Origin: Desulfuromonadales bacterium
GTDB taxonomy: Bacteria > Desulfobacterota > Desulfuromonadia > Desulfuromonadales > BM103
Length of the DNA stretch: 7,299 nt
Direction: 5' to 3'
NCBI GenBank assembly: GCA_030614505.1
Contig: JAUWTX010000094.1
Span: 1-7,299, forward strand
Below the pieces are notes generated by a model, which was given only the letters and a program-made list of their open reading frames with translations, did no database searches and was not told the origin of the DNA. The position numbers were made by a program, and so were the translations under genes. Shown here piece after piece: positions 6,205 to 7,299 of the stretch (the first letter of the stretch is position 1; the number at the start of each line of letters is the position of its first letter).

Positions 6205-6669
6205 ATGGGACTCATTGACGTGCAAAAAGCGCTCAAGAACTCCATCCAGATCGAAAAAGATGCCATGGATTACTACAAGTACGGTGCTGAGCGTATGGCT
6301 GAGGATAAAGCCCGGCAAACATTTGAAATACTTGCTCGAGAAGAATATCAACACGCTGAATCCTTTTACAGAATCTACCCCGGAGATGATATCCCTTCTT
6401 TTCAGGAATTTATGAATGCTCCCCCGAACACCGAATCAGGCTGGTGGAAGAACCTCCAGAGCCTTCTGGTATCGGATTTCGACGAGCGAAAAGCACTGGA
6501 GCTCGCTATCGAACAGGAAGATGCACTGGAGAAAGACCTGCGCGAGATGGCGGCCAAGATCGACGACCCCGATATCGCACGAGTCTATCTGGCGAATGCT
6601 ACTTCGACTCACAACCACCTTGAGCTGGTTGAGGAAGATTACAAGGCCATGTTCGGTATGAGTGGTTGA
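6205..6669 (+). CDS. Ferritin/rubrerythrin-family diiron protein
   Basis: This 154-residue cytoplasmic protein is predicted to be a four-helix-bundle diiron protein of the ferritin-like superfamily. Helix A carries E17 in Q-I-E-K-D-A-M-D-Y-Y; helix B carries the E-x-x-H ligand pair E47/H50 in A-R-E-E-Y-Q-H-A-E; helix C is E-L-A-I-E-Q-E-D-A-L-E with candidate ligands E99, E103 or E106; helix D reads S-T-H-N-H-L-E-L-V-E-E-D-Y (134-146), where H138 fits the second histidine. The usual helix-D E-x-x-H glutamate position is Thr135, but I recall S-T-H-x-H as typical of a Geobacter-type subfamily, so this need not mean loss of function. There is no rubredoxin domain, unlike classical rubrerythrin. 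The insert between helices B and C (D-D-I-P-S-F-Q-E-F-M-N-A-P-P ... G-W-W-K) is long. Likely roles are peroxide reduction or iron handling; which one cannot be told. The gene is monocistronic, with a strong terminator 29 bases after the stop. Confidence 0.85.
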   Translation: MGLIDVQKALKNSIQIEKDAMDYYKYGAERMAEDKARQTFEILAREEYQHAESFYRIYPGDDIPSFQEFMNAPPNTESGWWKNLQSLLVSDFDERKALELAIEQEDALEKDLREMAAKIDDPDIARVYLANATSTHNHLELVEEDYKAMFGMSG

Positions 6670-6698
6670 CTCTCCTCGAACAGAAGGTTGACCAAAAT

Positions 6699-6732
6699 TA
6701 AAGGCCGCTCCCGAATGGGGGCGGCCTTTTTT
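6699..6732. terminator. Strong bidirectional rho-independent terminator
   Basis: AAGGCCGCTCCC (6701-6712) pairs with GGGGGCGGCCTT (6717-6728) in a 12-bp GC-rich stem with one G-U pair and a GAAT tetraloop. A run of six T (6727-6732) follows on the plus strand, ending the ferritin-family transcript. On the minus strand the stem is followed by TTTAATTTT, so it can also end the small-protein operon arriving from the right. Confidence 0.93.
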
Positions 6733-6734
6733 AT

Positions 6735-6844
6735 TCTCTTGTTTTCAGGGTCATAGTTGAATCTAACCCGACAAGAAATGGCTAAGCAAAAATTTCGTCC
6801 TGAAACGCTGCAACGCCGTAGGGCGAACTTTTTGCGGCGCCATT
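6735..6844. other. Spacer between the terminator and the small-protein genes
   Basis: No gene is seen here. CGCC (6814-6817) and GGCG (6822-6825) form a small hairpin followed on the plus strand by AACTTTTT, which may be a decayed or weak terminator. CGGCGCC (6835-6841) can pair with GGCGCCG (6860-6866) around the stop codon of the 45-residue gene; its function is unclear. Confidence 0.35.
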
Positions 6845-6982
6845 TTAGTTGAACATCTTGGCGCCGAGGTAGGACAGTGCCGGCCAGGCGATCAGAGTTG
6901 CAGAGACAAAGGCGAAGACGCCGAGTACGCTCATGATGGTGATGGTGTAACTGGCTTTTACGATATTGGCTGCGGTTTTCAT
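6845..6982 (-). CDS. Small single-TM membrane protein, paralogue B (45 aa)
   Basis: This gene encodes 45 residues starting M-K-T-A-A-N-I-V-K-A. One hydrophobic segment runs from about residue 13 to 35, and the protein ends ...LIAWPAL, S-Y-L-G-A-K-M-F-N. It is a paralogue of the gene at 7061-7207: their last 26 residues share 20 identities, and the six differences (V/I, T/V, S/A, L/I, A/S, M/L) are conservative. At DNA level at least nine codons in this block differ only synonymously, which argues that both copies are translated and under purifying selection. The frame can be extended upstream to 7039, but ATG 6982 is preceded by AGGAG (6990-6994) with a seven-base spacer and matches the paralogue's start. 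No separate promoter is obvious in the 78 bases after the upstream paralogue, so it is probably its second cistron. I do not recognise the family; position and size suggest an inner-membrane small protein. Confidence 0.8.
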   Translation of the reverse strand: MKTAANIVKASYTITIMSVLGVFAFVSATLIAWPALSYLGAKMFN

Positions 6983-7147
6983 GGCGTTGCTCCTATTGCT
7001 TCTCTCGCTCGGCGAAAGGGTTGATTGTTTAAGTTTCAATCCTGGTTTAAAAATTCGGGCCTAGTTAAAAAGTTTCGAACCGATGTAGGCGAGTGCCGGC
7101 CAGGCAATCAGTACGGCGGAGATGAAAGCAAATACGCCGAGGGCGGC
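6860..7147. repeat. Direct repeat from tandem gene duplication (216-base offset)
   Basis: The segments around 6868-6931 and 7084-7147 are similar in DNA as well as protein. They share the identical 11-base core GTGCCGGCCAG with its neighbourhood, displaced by 216 bases (6881 corresponds to 7097). Divergence at third codon positions shows the duplication is not recent. Confidence 0.75.
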
Positions 7148-7207
7148 AATGATCAGAACCAGGTAGCTGCTTTTTACGGTATCCATAAAGTTAGTTTGAG
7201 TTTTCAT
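7061..7207 (-). CDS. Small single-TM membrane protein, paralogue A (48 aa)
   Basis: This gene encodes 48 residues: M-K-T-Q-T-N-F-M-D-T-V-K-S-S-Y, a hydrophobic segment from about 16 to 38 containing GVFAF and LIAWPAL, and the end A-Y-I-G-S-K-L-F-N. AGGAGGT (7212-7218) stands four bases upstream of ATG 7207, a perfect but closely spaced Shine-Dalgarno. A near-consensus sigma-70 promoter lies at 7259-7287, giving a leader of about 45 bases. Together these predict strong expression. The charged N-terminal segment differs from that of paralogue B while the C-terminal 26 residues are conserved, which points to the membrane segment and its Trp-Pro and Y-x-G-x-K-x-F-N end as the functional part. No signal-peptide cleavage site is evident, so it probably stays in the membrane. 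The function is unknown: the length suits an accessory subunit of a membrane complex or a toxin-like peptide, but nothing in the sequence decides. Confidence 0.85.
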   Translation of the reverse strand: MKTQTNFMDTVKSSYLVLIIAALGVFAFISAVLIAWPALAYIGSKLFN

Positions 7208-7258
7208 GACGACCTCCTGTCGATTTGGGTTGTGATTAGTTCCCTTAACTTGATTAAA

Positions 7259-7287
7259 ATTTTAACATTAAAAGAATATCATGTCAA
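7259..7287 (-). promoter_or_regulatory. Near-consensus sigma-70 promoter of the small-protein pair
   Basis: On the minus strand, TTGACA (7282-7287) is followed by a 17-base spacer and TAAAAT (7259-7264): a perfect -35, a five-of-six -10 and optimal spacing. Transcription would start near 7252, about 45 bases before the first small gene. Flanking sequence is AT-rich. Confidence 0.82.
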
Positions 7288-7299
7288 CAATAAAAGTTA

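Noticed and set aside
6835..6866. GGCGCC inverted repeat as terminator of the small-protein operon
   Set aside because: It overlaps the end of the coding sequence and no T-run follows on the minus strand; the hairpin at 6699-6732 is a better terminator.
6983..7039. Longer form of the 45-residue protein
   Set aside because: The extra residues are polar, are not shared with the paralogue, and contain the Shine-Dalgarno of ATG 6982.

Overview
The window looks like a piece of a Gram-negative, probably anaerobic bacterial chromosome of moderate GC. The closest match by family content and gene style is the Desulfuromonadales/Geobacter group of Desulfobacterota: a DUF748 protein, a GHGTD-type CLC protein with CBS domains, a single-domain PilZ protein, a DUF4350 protein, and a ferritin-family protein with an STHNH motif. 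This placement is inferred from protein resemblance only; no rRNA or tRNA is present. No mobile element, CRISPR array or phage gene was seen.

Left part, plus strand (1-4069). The window opens inside the C-terminal end of a DUF748 (AsmA-like) envelope protein. It is followed by a small membrane-anchored protein of unknown function (692-1003), a CLC chloride channel/transporter with two CBS domains (1083-2903), a NUDIX hydrolase of the CoA-pyrophosphatase type (2920-3570; 16 bases separate it from the CLC stop, so probably co-transcribed), and a one-domain PilZ c-di-GMP receptor (3713-4069).

Middle part, minus strand (4148-5910). An exported DUF4350/GldG-like protein converges on the PilZ gene across a bidirectional terminator at 4095-4122. 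Upstream of it lies a two-TM, coiled-coil, PAS-domain protein that has no output domain. Past the PAS gene's stop the same frame stays open for 72 more codons and contains what looks like the C-terminal half of a cold-shock domain, possibly a gene relic or a deletion scar.

Right part (5911-7299). A 294-base intergenic region leads to a ferritin/rubrerythrin-family diiron protein (plus strand, consensus Shine-Dalgarno). It converges across a strong bidirectional terminator (6699-6732) on two tandem small-protein genes on the minus strand, encoding 48 and 45 residues. These two are paralogues: 20 of their last 26 residues are identical, the other six substitutions are conservative, and many codons differ only synonymously. 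They sit behind a near-consensus sigma-70 promoter (TTGACA, 17 bases, TAAAAT). This pair is the most promising undescribed item in the window.

The genes do not form one pathway. The probable transcription units are CLC plus NUDIX; PilZ alone; the PAS and DUF4350 genes, together or separately; the ferritin-family gene alone; and the small-protein pair.
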